Source: Deltaproteobacteria bacterium (lineage in GTDB: Bacteria; JAGRBM01; JAHCIT01). From it: a DNA stretch of 64,000 nucleotides. The notes under the pieces were generated by a model. That model saw only the letters and a program-made list of their open reading frames with translations. It made no database searches and was not told the origin of the DNA. The stretch covers positions 372,001 to 436,000 of the forward strand of contig JAHCIT010000002.1 in NCBI GenBank assembly GCA_026129095.1. Reading direction: 5' to 3'. Each line of letters starts with the position of its first letter. Positions within the stretch are counted from its first letter, which is position 1. The position numbers and the translations under genes were made by a program. This document shows, piece by piece, positions 16,907 through 25,644 of this stretch.

Positions 16907-17356
16907 TCAGTGACGAACGTGCCGGTCCAGCCAGGAAGGGTCCGGCGGCGGCTGGGGTTCATACCCCTCGATATAGTGAATCTGCGGAAAGGTACTTTCG
17001 TCAAACCTGTCCAGACCCGCCTCGCCCAGATCGAGCATCTTCTGATAATTCTCCCGAGCCGCATGCAGGAAAAGATCGGTCCGGACCGGGGTCACCAGAT
17101 GCCGGGTCCGTTCCAGTTTTTCCATTCCCCGCTCAAACAGTGCTTTCGCCCCTGAGAAAACCCGGGTCCGGATCTTGTGATAGGCCACGGCTGTCTGGAT
17201 CAGGCCCTGATAATAGACCTTCTGGTCTCCTCCGGATTCGACCCAGATGTCCTCGAAAGCATCGTGGCAGCGGTGATAGTCGCCTGTGTTGAACAGCCGC
17301 ACGCCTTCGTCGGCCAGGGGAGGCCACTCGATGGAAAACGGTCCGGGCTTGCTCAC
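16907..17356 (-). CDS. DUF309-family protein
   Basis: From GTG 17356 the product has 149 residues. It shows the DUF309 helical core: EGVRLFNTGDYHRCHDAFED (FN-x-G-x-Y-x-x-x-H-x-x-x-E pattern), IWVESGGDQKVYYQGLIQTA and VAYHKIRTRVFSGAKALFE. The family is widespread and of unknown function; the His/Glu pattern may form a small metal or substrate site. Another GTG at 17380 would place the start 4 nt from the divergent lipoprotein start, which leaves no space for promoters, so the downstream GTG is chosen with caution. The C-terminus is Pro-rich. Confidence 0.75.
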   Translation of the reverse strand: MSKPGPFSIEWPPLADEGVRLFNTGDYHRCHDAFEDIWVESGGDQKVYYQGLIQTAVAYHKIRTRVFSGAKALFERGMEKLERTRHLVTPVRTDLFLHAARENYQKMLDLGEAGLDRFDESTFPQIHYIEGYEPQPPPDPSWLDRHVRH

Positions 17357-17384
17357 GGGCCGATTCTGGGGAACGCTCACTGCG

Positions 17385-17855
17385 ATGGCAATCCCCCTGA
17401 TCCGCCAAATCCTCCTGCTGGCTGCGTTCGCCGTGCTCACCACCGCCTGCAGCGGGCAGGATCGTCACGTGACCCTGGAGTTTCTTCCCGGTGAGCAGGG
17501 CCAGACGGCCGAACATCCACTCGAAATCTCCTCAGCCCCGGATGCGACGGCCTCGGTCTCGTTCCGGCTGACATCCATCGGCTCTTTCGTGGGTGATGCC
17601 TCCGTTCTGGTGTTTCCCGACCCCTTATGCCTGAACGATCTCGACGACGAGGAATCCTGTCTCGATCTTCTCTGGACACCGGAACGGCCGTACACCTTTG
17701 CCCGGCCGGGCCAGGAACGGGTCGTGACGCTGACCCTCAGCACCGAAGACGGCCTCGTAACCGAGGATGGCGTGTTCCGCATACGGATCAGCGCAGGCCC
17801 GGTGGGGCAACTGGTGGAAACGGGTGTCGATCTTTATTTCCGCATCATTCCCTGA
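17385..17855 (+). CDS. Small putative lipoprotein
   Basis: The 156-residue product has a lipoprotein signal, LLLAAFAVLTTAC, with the lipidated Cys at about 22. The mature part is beta-rich and acidic, with a strand pattern like an immunoglobulin-like sandwich (ATASVSFRLTSIGSF, ERVVTLTLSTEDGLV, GVFRIRISAGPVGQLVETG). Two internal cysteines (PLCLNDLDDEESCLDLL) could form a disulfide. No family is recognised. It is divergent from the DUF309 gene and lies 65 nt upstream of the soluble histidine kinase gene on the same strand. Confidence 0.65.
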   Translation: MAIPLIRQILLLAAFAVLTTACSGQDRHVTLEFLPGEQGQTAEHPLEISSAPDATASVSFRLTSIGSFVGDASVLVFPDPLCLNDLDDEESCLDLLWTPERPYTFARPGQERVVTLTLSTEDGLVTEDGVFRIRISAGPVGQLVETGVDLYFRIIP

Positions 17856-17920
17856 CTGCTCCTGTTGCCTCCGGATACCGGAAACGATAAGGAACCCCTT
17901 ATCCTGTAAGGACAGAACTG

Positions 17921-19150
17921 ATGTCTGCATTTCCGGAACAGATCCTGCCGCCGGTCAGCCACCGCGATATTGCCCGGCTGGTTCTCACAGCCGCCCAGGC
18001 CGATCAGGCTGTCTATTACCGCAGTGTCCGGGTGGGCGAGCAGGTTAATCTGGTCCCGTCGGCGAGCTACCCCGATAATGCCGCCCTCACTTCCCACCCC
18101 CTCATGGTGTCCCCGGCCACTGCCCTCGGCCGGTTCCTGGCCGGAACCCCGGGCGCACATGAACTGATCGACCCGCTACTGCTCGCCTCTCCCAAGGACG
18201 CGCAATTCCAGGAAGCCCTGAGAGGGTACCGCCACGGTGTCCTGCTGTCTTTCCCGGCGGCAGAAACTGATCGAAGCTGCCTGCTGGTCCTTTATAAAAA
18301 CGAACAGAAACTTCCGCTCCCGGCCCTCGCGGCCATTCGTGAGCTGGTGATCCGGACCGAAACCGGAAACCGGGCGCTGACCAAGGAAACCGGCGCACCG
18401 GCGGCCGGAGAAAGCATTGCGGAACTCAAGACCCGCCTCGTCGAGGTCGAACGGATCAACCTGGGGCAGGTCGAGTTTATCGCCGGGCTTGGCCATGAAC
18501 TGAAGACTCCCCTCAACTCCATCATCGGATTCGGCTCCCTGCTCGAAAAGCAGATCATGGACGAGGAACTTTCCGAGGAAATCGACATGATCATGGTCAG
18601 TGCCAACAAGCTGCTGGAGCTGATCGAGGATCTGATCGATTCCTACAAGGCTGCCGCAGGCAAGCTCGTCCTGCACCGCCAGACAGAAGACCTGAATGAC
18701 GTCTTGGGCTCATCCATCGAGGCCGTTCGGGTGATCGCCGATGAAAAGGGAATTACGGTTCGCAACTACCTTGCGGGACAGATACCGAAGTTCCCGTTCG
18801 ACCGGAAACGGATCCAGCAGGTGATGAACAACCTGCTCGGGAACGCCCTCAAGTTCGTCCCGCCGGGCGGCGAGATCATCGTCCGGTCGATGCTGCAGGG
18901 TGATTTCGCGCGGGTGACGGTCACCGACACGGGACAGGGGATTCCCGCCAACAGCATCGGAACCGTGTTCCAGCGTTTCAAGCAGCTCCAGGGCGCCGAA
19001 GAGCGGGATCACCACTCGGCCGGTATGGGGCTTGCCTTGTGCAAGGATTTCATCGAAATGCACGGCGGCGTGATCAAGGTTTCCAGCGAGGTCGGCCGGG
19101 GATCGGTCTTCGAGTTCACGCTTCCGCTCACGGCCGCAGCCGACGAATAG
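17921..19150 (+). CDS. Soluble sensor histidine kinase
   Basis: The 409-residue protein starts at ATG 17921 behind TAAGGA. No membrane segment is visible. Residues 1-150 resemble a GAF-like sensor domain, followed by a short coiled coil and a HisKA domain with GHELKTPLNSIIGFGSLL (phospho-acceptor His192). The ATPase domain has the N box (QQVMNNLLGNALKFVPPGG), G1 (DTGQGIP), F-box region (FQRFKQLQG) and G2 (GMGLALCKDFIEMHGG). It is therefore a complete cytoplasmic kinase. No receiver gene is adjacent, so it is an orphan; the next gene downstream is a carbamoyltransferase. Its signal and partner are unknown. Confidence 0.9.
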   Translation: MSAFPEQILPPVSHRDIARLVLTAAQADQAVYYRSVRVGEQVNLVPSASYPDNAALTSHPLMVSPATALGRFLAGTPGAHELIDPLLLASPKDAQFQEALRGYRHGVLLSFPAAETDRSCLLVLYKNEQKLPLPALAAIRELVIRTETGNRALTKETGAPAAGESIAELKTRLVEVERINLGQVEFIAGLGHELKTPLNSIIGFGSLLEKQIMDEELSEEIDMIMVSANKLLELIEDLIDSYKAAAGKLVLHRQTEDLNDVLGSSIEAVRVIADEKGITVRNYLAGQIPKFPFDRKRIQQVMNNLLGNALKFVPPGGEIIVRSMLQGDFARVTVTDTGQGIPANSIGTVFQRFKQLQGAEERDHHSAGMGLALCKDFIEMHGGVIKVSSEVGRGSVFEFTLPLTAAADE

Positions 19151-19209
19151 GCTCTGGCAGCGGGTACCGTTCTCTGCCGCGTTTCCGGCTATACTCTCCT
19201 CCAGCTCCT

Positions 19210-20850
19210 GTGCGCATTCTGGGACTTACATCTCCGGTTTCCTTCAATTCCGCAGCGGCGGCCGTCCGTGACGGCAGGCTTGTGGCCGCCGTCGAGGAAG
19301 AGCGGTTCGTTCACCTCAAGCACGCGCCCCGGATGCTCCCCAGGCAGTCAGTCAGTTACTGCCTTAACGTTCTGGAAGCAGGACTTGCGGACATCGATTG
19401 CATCGCCGTGGGTCATGAAAATTCCGGCTCACATCTTTACGGCGTGCTGAAGGCCATTTTCTCCGGCGGAATCGAACTATCCAGACTGTCGCTGGAGCAG
19501 GAACTCGCCTTCTGGACAAACCACCTGTTCGGCATGCGGAATTTCAAGGGAACCCTAGTTCCGGACAAGCGCAGACTGCGGTACTATCCGCACCATCTGT
19601 CTCATGCAGCGTCGGCGTTCTATTGCTCGGGATTCGAGCGGGCTGCAATCATGACGCTTGACGGCCGGGGCGGCTATGAAAGCGGCCTCCTGGCGTCCGG
19701 CCACGGCGCGTCAATCCGGCCCCTCGCCCATGTTTCCATCCGCCAGAGCTGGGGGCTGTTCTATGAATGGTTCACGCGGGCCCTCGGATTCCGGCACCAC
19801 AGCGAGGAAGGAAAGGTCATGGGGCTGGCCGCCTACGGCCGGCCAAGCCTCGTTCCGTTCGTGGATTTTTCCGGAGAACTGCCCCGAATCGATAATAACG
19901 GAATGGCCCGCTACTTCCGCGAAATTCCGTGGCGGAAGCCCGGCGATGAGATTGCTGCGGTTCATCACGATATCGCCGCCGCCTGCCAGCATACGCTGGA
20001 GGAAGCCGGCTTGCGGATTGCCCGTTGGGTTCTTGACAGATCAGAAGCGAAGCATCTGTGCCTCGCCGGTGGAGTCGCGCTCAACTGTTCCATGAACGGC
20101 AGGCTCTGGCGCGACCTGCCACTGGAGGGGATATTCATCCAGCCAGCATCGTCCGACTCAGGTACGGCCATTGGCGCAGCAATGCTCGCCCACGTGGAAA
20201 TGACTGGCGAACGGGCTCCGTTCGAGATGCGTCATGCCTACTGGGGTCCCGAATACACGGATGCCGAAGTTCTTGATGCCATCCACAAGAGCAAGGTGCC
20301 TCGTTGGGAGCGATCAGATGACATTGCTGCCGACACGGCGAAGCATCTGGCAGACGGGAAAATCCTCGCCTGGATGCAGGGCCGCATGGAGATCGGTCCC
20401 CGGGCACTGGGGGCACGGTCAATACTCGCCGATCCAAGACGGGCGGAGATGAAGGAAATCGTGAACCGGCAGGTAAAGTGGCGCGAGCCCTGGCGTCCCT
20501 TTGCCCCCAGTATACAGGAGGAACGGGTGGTGGATTACGTCTCCCATCCGGTCTGGTCGCCATTCATGATCGTGGCATTCCAGTCACTGGAGGCAGCGCG
20601 AGGAAGGATTCCGGCAGCCATCCATGTGGACGGAACGGCACGGGTGCAAACCGTCTCCCGTGAAACGAACCCGCGCTACTGGGGCCTGCTGGAGGCGTTC
20701 AGAAAGATCACGGGCGAGGCGGTGGTGCTGAACACCAGCTTCAACGTGAAGGGACAGCCGATCGTCAATACGCCTCTGGAGGCCATCTCAACACTTTATT
20801 CCTGCGGACTCGACGGCCTTGCCATCGGCAACTACCTGATCCTGAAGTAG
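19210..20850 (+). CDS. Carbamoyltransferase (NodU/CmcH/TobZ family)
   Basis: The enzymes use carbamoyl phosphate and ATP to O-carbamoylate sugars or antibiotics. From GTG 19210 the 546-residue product spans both halves. The Kae1-like N domain has HHLSHAASAFYCSGFE (iron/ATP-site His pair), MTLDGRGGYESG, HSEEGKVMGLAAYG and CLAGGVALNCSMNGRL. The C-terminal domain has MEIGPRALGARSILADPR, WREPWRPFAPSI and NTSFNVKGQPIVNTP. The next genes are a lipid-linked glycan flippase and a GT4 glycosyltransferase, so decoration of a surface glycan with carbamoyl groups is likely. The GTG is chosen because VRILGLTSP is the normal family start. Confidence 0.92.
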   Translation: MRILGLTSPVSFNSAAAAVRDGRLVAAVEEERFVHLKHAPRMLPRQSVSYCLNVLEAGLADIDCIAVGHENSGSHLYGVLKAIFSGGIELSRLSLEQELAFWTNHLFGMRNFKGTLVPDKRRLRYYPHHLSHAASAFYCSGFERAAIMTLDGRGGYESGLLASGHGASIRPLAHVSIRQSWGLFYEWFTRALGFRHHSEEGKVMGLAAYGRPSLVPFVDFSGELPRIDNNGMARYFREIPWRKPGDEIAAVHHDIAAACQHTLEEAGLRIARWVLDRSEAKHLCLAGGVALNCSMNGRLWRDLPLEGIFIQPASSDSGTAIGAAMLAHVEMTGERAPFEMRHAYWGPEYTDAEVLDAIHKSKVPRWERSDDIAADTAKHLADGKILAWMQGRMEIGPRALGARSILADPRRAEMKEIVNRQVKWREPWRPFAPSIQEERVVDYVSHPVWSPFMIVAFQSLEAARGRIPAAIHVDGTARVQTVSRETNPRYWGLLEAFRKITGEAVVLNTSFNVKGQPIVNTPLEAISTLYSCGLDGLAIGNYLILK

Positions 20851-20870
20851 GGGCTGGAGAGGAAACCGGG

Positions 20871-22406
20871 ATGACACGATACCTGCTCGTTTCCCTCCTC
20901 GCACTCACGGGCCAGATTTTCTCGCTCCTGCTCCAGTTCCTCATCGCTCGGCGGTACGGGACAGTGGCATCTGTCGATGCCTGGATCGCCGCACAGGCCA
21001 TTCCGGCGGTCATCTCCACCGCTGCCGGATCGCTTGGCGGACAGCTTGTCATGCCAGCCCTGATCCGGGCCGCCGAACAGGAAGGCAAGGAGGGTTTTCG
21101 CCAGGCGAGCGGCGAGTTCCTGTCGCTGTTCGCTCTGACCGGCCTCGCTGTTTCGCTACCGCTTGTCCTCGCCGCTGAGACCATTATCGGCTGGACCGTA
21201 CCTGGGCTCGGAGAAGAAGCAAAGGATATGGCCGGATGGTTCCTGCGCGTGTCCGCCGCAGGTCTTCCGGCGGGAATCGTGTTCGTGTTCTTCGCGCAGG
21301 CAGCACAAACACGGGAACGGTTCCTGATTGCCCCGGTCGTTTCTGTACTGATGCTTGCCGGCCAGTTCGGTGCATTCCTCGCCGCTCCCACTGGCCGCGA
21401 ACTGCACTGGGTCATTTCCGCCCAGGCACTCACCGCCTGGCTCGGTCTTCCCCTGATTGCCTTCCTCGGACTCGACTGGAAACCGGCGCCCAGACTCCGG
21501 CCAGGAAACGCTGCAATGTCCCTCATTCGCCGGTCCGTACCCGCACTCGTGATCGTCGCCTCGGTCCGCATCAACCATGCTGTGGATAACTACTTCGCTT
21601 CGGGACTTCCTGAAGGTCATCTGGCCGCCCTTGGCTACGCTGTCCGGTCGACGGCGATCCTCCAGGCGGCAGTGGCGGCCCCGATCATGTCGGTCGTATT
21701 CGCGGGGCTGGCGAAATCCGCCGCTCGCGGAGAGTGGGACCAGTTTGCCTCTGACGCCGGGCTCGCCGCCCGCCGGTCACTGTTCATATCAATGATGCTG
21801 GCCGTTCTGATGGCCGGCCTCGGAGCCCGGATATCGGTGCTGTTTCTGGGATGGGGTGCACCGTTCGATGGCATATCACGATTGGCCTGGTGCCTCGTCG
21901 TGCTCTCCGGCATTACCGCCTTTGCCGCATGGGGAAGCCTGCTCGCCCGCGTCTGCTTTGCAGCTTCACTGGACCGGCTGGCGGTCGTCTATCTCGGTAT
22001 TATTCCGGTGATATTCAACCTCGTCATGGACTGGCTTCTGGTGGAGCCATTCGGCGTCATCGGACTTGCCGCTGTCACCAGCCTGAACGCCGTTCTGGGT
22101 CTGCCACTGCTGGAGCGGACGTTACGGAAGAAAGGCCGGATCGCCGGAGGGTTCTACCTGCCGTTCTTCCGCCTTGTCCTGTGTGCCGGTATCACCGGAG
22201 CTGCACTGTGGTTCTGTCCGCCGGTAATTGCCGATGGCACCCTGACACTGACAGCCGAGATCATCCTGCTTGGCATCACCGGAGCCGTACTGTTCCTGAT
22301 ACTGGCAGGACTGCTGGGGGACGATACTCCCCGGTACCTGGTGGACAGGTTTCGCCGGAAATTCAGCGGCGAGGAACTGGCCACCGCGGAGGCCGCCACG
22401 CCATGA
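20871..22406 (+). CDS. Polysaccharide/lipid II flippase-like protein (MurJ/Wzx, MVF type)
   Basis: The 511-residue protein is almost entirely hydrophobic, with about 13-14 membrane segments. The start LLVSLLALTGQIFSLLLQFL followed by IARRYGTVASVDAWIAAQAI is the hallmark of the MurJ/MviN and oligosaccharide flippase families, and SVRINHAVDNYFASGLPEGH resembles the central-cavity Arg-containing segment of MurJ relatives. It would move an undecaprenyl-linked glycan across the inner membrane. It lies between the carbamoyltransferase (20 nt upstream) and a glycosyltransferase whose ATG overlaps its stop, so a dedicated glycan role is more likely than the essential MurJ. Confidence 0.82.
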   Translation: MTRYLLVSLLALTGQIFSLLLQFLIARRYGTVASVDAWIAAQAIPAVISTAAGSLGGQLVMPALIRAAEQEGKEGFRQASGEFLSLFALTGLAVSLPLVLAAETIIGWTVPGLGEEAKDMAGWFLRVSAAGLPAGIVFVFFAQAAQTRERFLIAPVVSVLMLAGQFGAFLAAPTGRELHWVISAQALTAWLGLPLIAFLGLDWKPAPRLRPGNAAMSLIRRSVPALVIVASVRINHAVDNYFASGLPEGHLAALGYAVRSTAILQAAVAAPIMSVVFAGLAKSAARGEWDQFASDAGLAARRSLFISMMLAVLMAGLGARISVLFLGWGAPFDGISRLAWCLVVLSGITAFAAWGSLLARVCFAASLDRLAVVYLGIIPVIFNLVMDWLLVEPFGVIGLAAVTSLNAVLGLPLLERTLRKKGRIAGGFYLPFFRLVLCAGITGAALWFCPPVIADGTLTLTAEIILLGITGAVLFLILAGLLGDDTPRYLVDRFRRKFSGEELATAEAATP

Positions 22407-23533
22407 AACGCCGCCGGATTGCGCAGGTCGTCAGTTCGCTTGCGCTGGGTGGTGCCGAGCGGTGCGCCCTGGAACTGGCCGCCCGCCTCGACCGGTCACG
22501 CCATGATTCAACCCTTCTGGTGGCAGGTGAAACCGCCAGCGGCCCGCTTGCCGAAATCGCCGCCCGGCAGGATCTCCCCATCCGGACAGTGCAGTTCCGC
22601 TCACTCAGGCATCCGGCGGACTGCGCACGGTATATCGCCACGCTTCGGGACTTTGATATCGTCCACGTCCACAACCGCCCACTGGACTATCAGACGGCCG
22701 CGTTGCTCGCCGCCGCTCCGCCGCTTCTGAAAAGGCCCCGGTTTTTCTGGACCTGTCATCTCCCCTATCCGGATCTTACCCGCTCAACCCGGTTCCGTTA
22801 CCGAATGACGGCCCGGACCGCCCGGGACACCATTGCGTGTTCCCCGGCAGTTGCGCGTCACCTGACTGGAACGATCGGAATTCCCGCCACATCTGTCCAT
22901 ACGCTGACCAATGGGGTCGATCTGGACAGATACCATCCCCTGCCGCCGTCAGAGCGGAACCGGATTCGCCAGTCCATGAACTGCGAAGGAAAGACCGTAA
23001 TCATCTCGGCCGGTCGGCTCACTGCCCAGAAGGGATTTGACCGGTTCCTGTCGGCGCTTGCCCTCCTTGCCAGCCACGAAAACCTTCCTCCGTGGGAAGC
23101 CTGGATCGCCGGCGGCGGACCCGAGCATGACCGGCTACGCGAGCTGATTCCCGGCTTGCGGCTGGAGTCACAGGTCCGCCTGCTTGGACCGCGGATGGAC
23201 CTCCACCACCTGCTGGCGGCAGCCGACCTGTTTGTGCTGCTCTCGCGGTTTGAAGGACTCCCCCTGGCCCTGCTGGAAGCACTCGCCTGCGGGCTTCCGG
23301 CGGTCGTCTCCGGAATCCCGGCCTTCTCGCTGCTGGAAGCTGATGATGCGGTTTCCGTATCTCCGGACAGCGCGGATGAACTGGAAATCGCCACCGGAGC
23401 CACCAAATACATCCGGTCACTGGTGATGGACCCAGCAGAACGGGAACGGCGGGCCCGCAAGGCCCGCCAACTCGCGGAAAGCCGCTACGATATCCGCATG
23501 TGGGTGAAAGCCCACGAGCAGCTTTACGGCTGA
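22403..23533 (+). CDS. GT4-family glycosyltransferase
   Basis: The ATG at 22403 overlaps the flippase stop (ATGA), indicating translational coupling. The 376-residue product is a two-domain GT-B enzyme: N-terminal IAQVVSSLALGGAERCALEL, mid-region VHTLTNGVDLDRYHP and VIISAGRLTAQKGFDRFLSA, and the nucleotide-sugar motif SRFEGLPLALLEALACGLP, which contains the E-x7-E pattern of retaining GT4 enzymes. It has no membrane segment. It probably adds a sugar to the lipid-linked glycan exported by the neighbouring flippase. Its last 10 nt overlap the convergent lipoprotein gene. Confidence 0.9.
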   Translation: MKRRRIAQVVSSLALGGAERCALELAARLDRSRHDSTLLVAGETASGPLAEIAARQDLPIRTVQFRSLRHPADCARYIATLRDFDIVHVHNRPLDYQTAALLAAAPPLLKRPRFFWTCHLPYPDLTRSTRFRYRMTARTARDTIACSPAVARHLTGTIGIPATSVHTLTNGVDLDRYHPLPPSERNRIRQSMNCEGKTVIISAGRLTAQKGFDRFLSALALLASHENLPPWEAWIAGGGPEHDRLRELIPGLRLESQVRLLGPRMDLHHLLAAADLFVLLSRFEGLPLALLEALACGLPAVVSGIPAFSLLEADDAVSVSPDSADELEIATGATKYIRSLVMDPAERERRARKARQLAESRYDIRMWVKAHEQLYG

Positions 23534-24222
23534 CGGGACTGGGCCGGTTCGCTTTCTGATGACAGCGGTTTCGACGCCGGTTTTCCCGGGCAGGCCATTG
23601 GCGACCCGTCGTCATCAAAGGCGGCAATGCACCGGACCTTGCTGACCGGTTCCAGTTCGACAGCAGCCATTTCTTCGCCAAGGAGTTTCCCGATCGCGGC
23701 CAGCAGGAGCTGTTCGCGGTAGCCGATAGAGGCGGTTTCTCCACCACCCGGCGCCTGCCGTGCCGGGACAATTTCGGCCAGCAGGGTGCGTGGATGCTCG
23801 GTCGTTGGAACCAGCCGGAGCACCGGAATCAGCACCTTCTCGCGGATGTACGCCTTGACCCGCACCTGTCCGTCTCCGGCGGGAGTGCAGGAAAGATGGA
23901 TCGTGTAACGGGAAAACGCCGGGAAATCCGTCTCCGGCTCCGACTTCATCCATCCCAGCCGGAAGACCGTCAGGCTGTCGGCCGTCAGTTCGTCGGTCCG
24001 GATGAAGCAGGCCTGCCGGTCAGTAAAGGCGATGGGGAAGTTTTCCAGCGCGAGCATCATCGCGTTCCAGACATCGTCACGGCTCGCGTTAAACACCCGG
24101 ACATTATCCCACACGCCGCGGTCATACTCGGCGTACCTGGCGTAGCCCAGTCCGCATCCTGACAGAAACATCGTGGATATCGCGGATGCCGCGAACATTC
24201 TGATCCGTGCAGATATGTGCAT
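23524..24222 (-). CDS. Uncharacterised lipoprotein in a two-component operon
   Basis: From ATG 24222 (GGAG 9 nt upstream) the 232-residue product has a lipobox FLSGC near residue 23. The mature part begins with RVFNASRDDVWNAMMLALEN, a pattern reminiscent of BamC-like or DUF3568-like periplasmic folds, then mixed alpha/beta sequence with YTIHLSCTPAGDGQVRVKAY, and ends with a charged, probably disordered tail. It starts 26 nt after the stop of the sigma-54 regulator gene on the same strand, so it is likely the third gene of that operon and could be linked to sensing at the envelope. No firm family. Confidence 0.65.
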   Translation of the reverse strand: MHISARIRMFAASAISTMFLSGCGLGYARYAEYDRGVWDNVRVFNASRDDVWNAMMLALENFPIAFTDRQACFIRTDELTADSLTVFRLGWMKSEPETDFPAFSRYTIHLSCTPAGDGQVRVKAYIREKVLIPVLRLVPTTEHPRTLLAEIVPARQAPGGGETASIGYREQLLLAAIGKLLGEEMAAVELEPVSKVRCIAAFDDDGSPMACPGKPASKPLSSESEPAQSRQP

Positions 24223-24248
24223 GACAAGTGTCTCCATCCCGGAGTGCT

Positions 24249-25643
24249 TCAGGCACTCTTCAGGATTCCGTACTCCTTCAGCTTCCGCCAGAGGGTATTG
24301 CGGCCAATGCCCAGCCGGCGTGCCGTCTCCACCTGGTTATGCTGGCAGGCGGTATAGGCGTTGAGAATATGGGTCTTTTCGGCTTCGGCGAGGGGGATCA
24401 CCTGGTCTGGCGATGACGCGGGCGGCCCGCCAGCAGCCGCGGATTCTCCGCCCGAACTGCCATTTTCTCCTTCTTCGCCGATATCCACACCAATCTCGGA
24501 CGGCAGATCCCGCAACTGGAGTTCATCGGATGCGGCCAGTACGGCCGCATGCCGGATCGCATTCTCCAGTTCACGGATATTGCCGGGCCACGAATACCCG
24601 GCGAGTGCCTCAAGTGCATCCCCGGATATGGCCGCCGACTGGGACTTACGTTCCCTGGCCCAGAACTGCTGGGCAAGCTGGCGGATATCGTCGCGCCGTT
24701 CACGGACCGGCGGTAGCGGGATTTCAATCACACGGAGCCGGTAGTAAAGATCCTCACGAAAGGCGCCTTCGCTCACCATCTGCTTCAGGTTCCGGTGGGT
24801 AGCGGCAATGAGCCGGACGTCGATGCGGATCGTGCGATTGTCCCCGACCCGCCGGATTTCGTTCTCTTGCAGCACCCTGAGCAGCTTTACCTGAAGCGCC
24901 AGCGGCATGTCGCCGATCTCGTCCAGAAAGATGGTTCCCTTGTCGGCTTCCTCGAACAGTCCCTTCTTGGTGGCATGTGCACCGGTAAATGCTCCCTTGG
25001 CATGGCCGAACAGCTCGCTCTCCAGCAACGCCTCCGGCAGGGCGCCGCAATTGATGGCCACGAAGGGCGACTCACCCCGCGGCGAGTTGGAATGGATGGC
25101 GCGGGCGAAGAGCTCCTTGCCGGTACCCGATTCACCCAGCAGCAGTACCGGCGCATCCGACCCTGCTACCCGCTGGGCGAGATCAATGGCCCGTTGCATG
25201 GAAGCCGAGGAGCCGACGATATGCTCGAATCCCTTGCGGAGTCCGACCTGGTTCTTGAGGCGCGTGACCTGCGTGATCAGCGAGTGCCGGTTCAGCGCAA
25301 GATTGACAACCTTGTTGAGATCCTCGGGCTTTACTGGCTTGGTGAGGAAATCGAATGCGCCCATCTTCATGGCTTCGACCGCAAGCCCGATGGTCCCCTC
25401 ACCGGTGAGCAGGATGACTTCGACCGGGTACTGGAGCTCCTGCACCTTCTTCAGGACATCAAGACCGGTGAGCGGCTCCATCCGGTAGTCGGTGACGACC
25501 ACTTCAGGAGCCATATCCTCGATCACCCTGAGCGCCGCTTCTCCGTCCGAAGCAGTCGTGACCTCATGGCCCGCCTTTTTCAGGAAGATCGTCAGCGCGA
25601 GCAGGCTTGATGGCTCGTCATCAACCAGCAGGATATGGGCCAC
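24249..25643 (-). CDS. NtrC-family sigma-54-dependent response regulator
   Basis: The 464-residue protein starts at GTG 25643, with AAGGAG about 10-15 nt upstream and 1 nt after the kinase stop. It has a receiver (phospho-acceptor Asp52 in VVVTDYRM, Lys in FLTKPVKP), an AAA+ domain with Walker A GESGTGKELFARAIH (170-184), the sigma-54 contact loop GAFTGA (217-222), and Walker B GTIFLDE. The C-terminus is a Fis-type helix-turn-helix (NQVETARRLGIGRNTLWRKL). It would activate sigma-54 promoters when phosphorylated by the adjacent kinase. A sigma-54-like promoter lies at 27895-27911 upstream of the divergent lipoprotein gene, a plausible target. Confidence 0.96.
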   Translation of the reverse strand: MAHILLVDDEPSSLLALTIFLKKAGHEVTTASDGEAALRVIEDMAPEVVVTDYRMEPLTGLDVLKKVQELQYPVEVILLTGEGTIGLAVEAMKMGAFDFLTKPVKPEDLNKVVNLALNRHSLITQVTRLKNQVGLRKGFEHIVGSSASMQRAIDLAQRVAGSDAPVLLLGESGTGKELFARAIHSNSPRGESPFVAINCGALPEALLESELFGHAKGAFTGAHATKKGLFEEADKGTIFLDEIGDMPLALQVKLLRVLQENEIRRVGDNRTIRIDVRLIAATHRNLKQMVSEGAFREDLYYRLRVIEIPLPPVRERRDDIRQLAQQFWARERKSQSAAISGDALEALAGYSWPGNIRELENAIRHAAVLAASDELQLRDLPSEIGVDIGEEGENGSSGGESAAAGGPPASSPDQVIPLAEAEKTHILNAYTACQHNQVETARRLGIGRNTLWRKLKEYGILKSA

Positions 25644-25644
25644 T

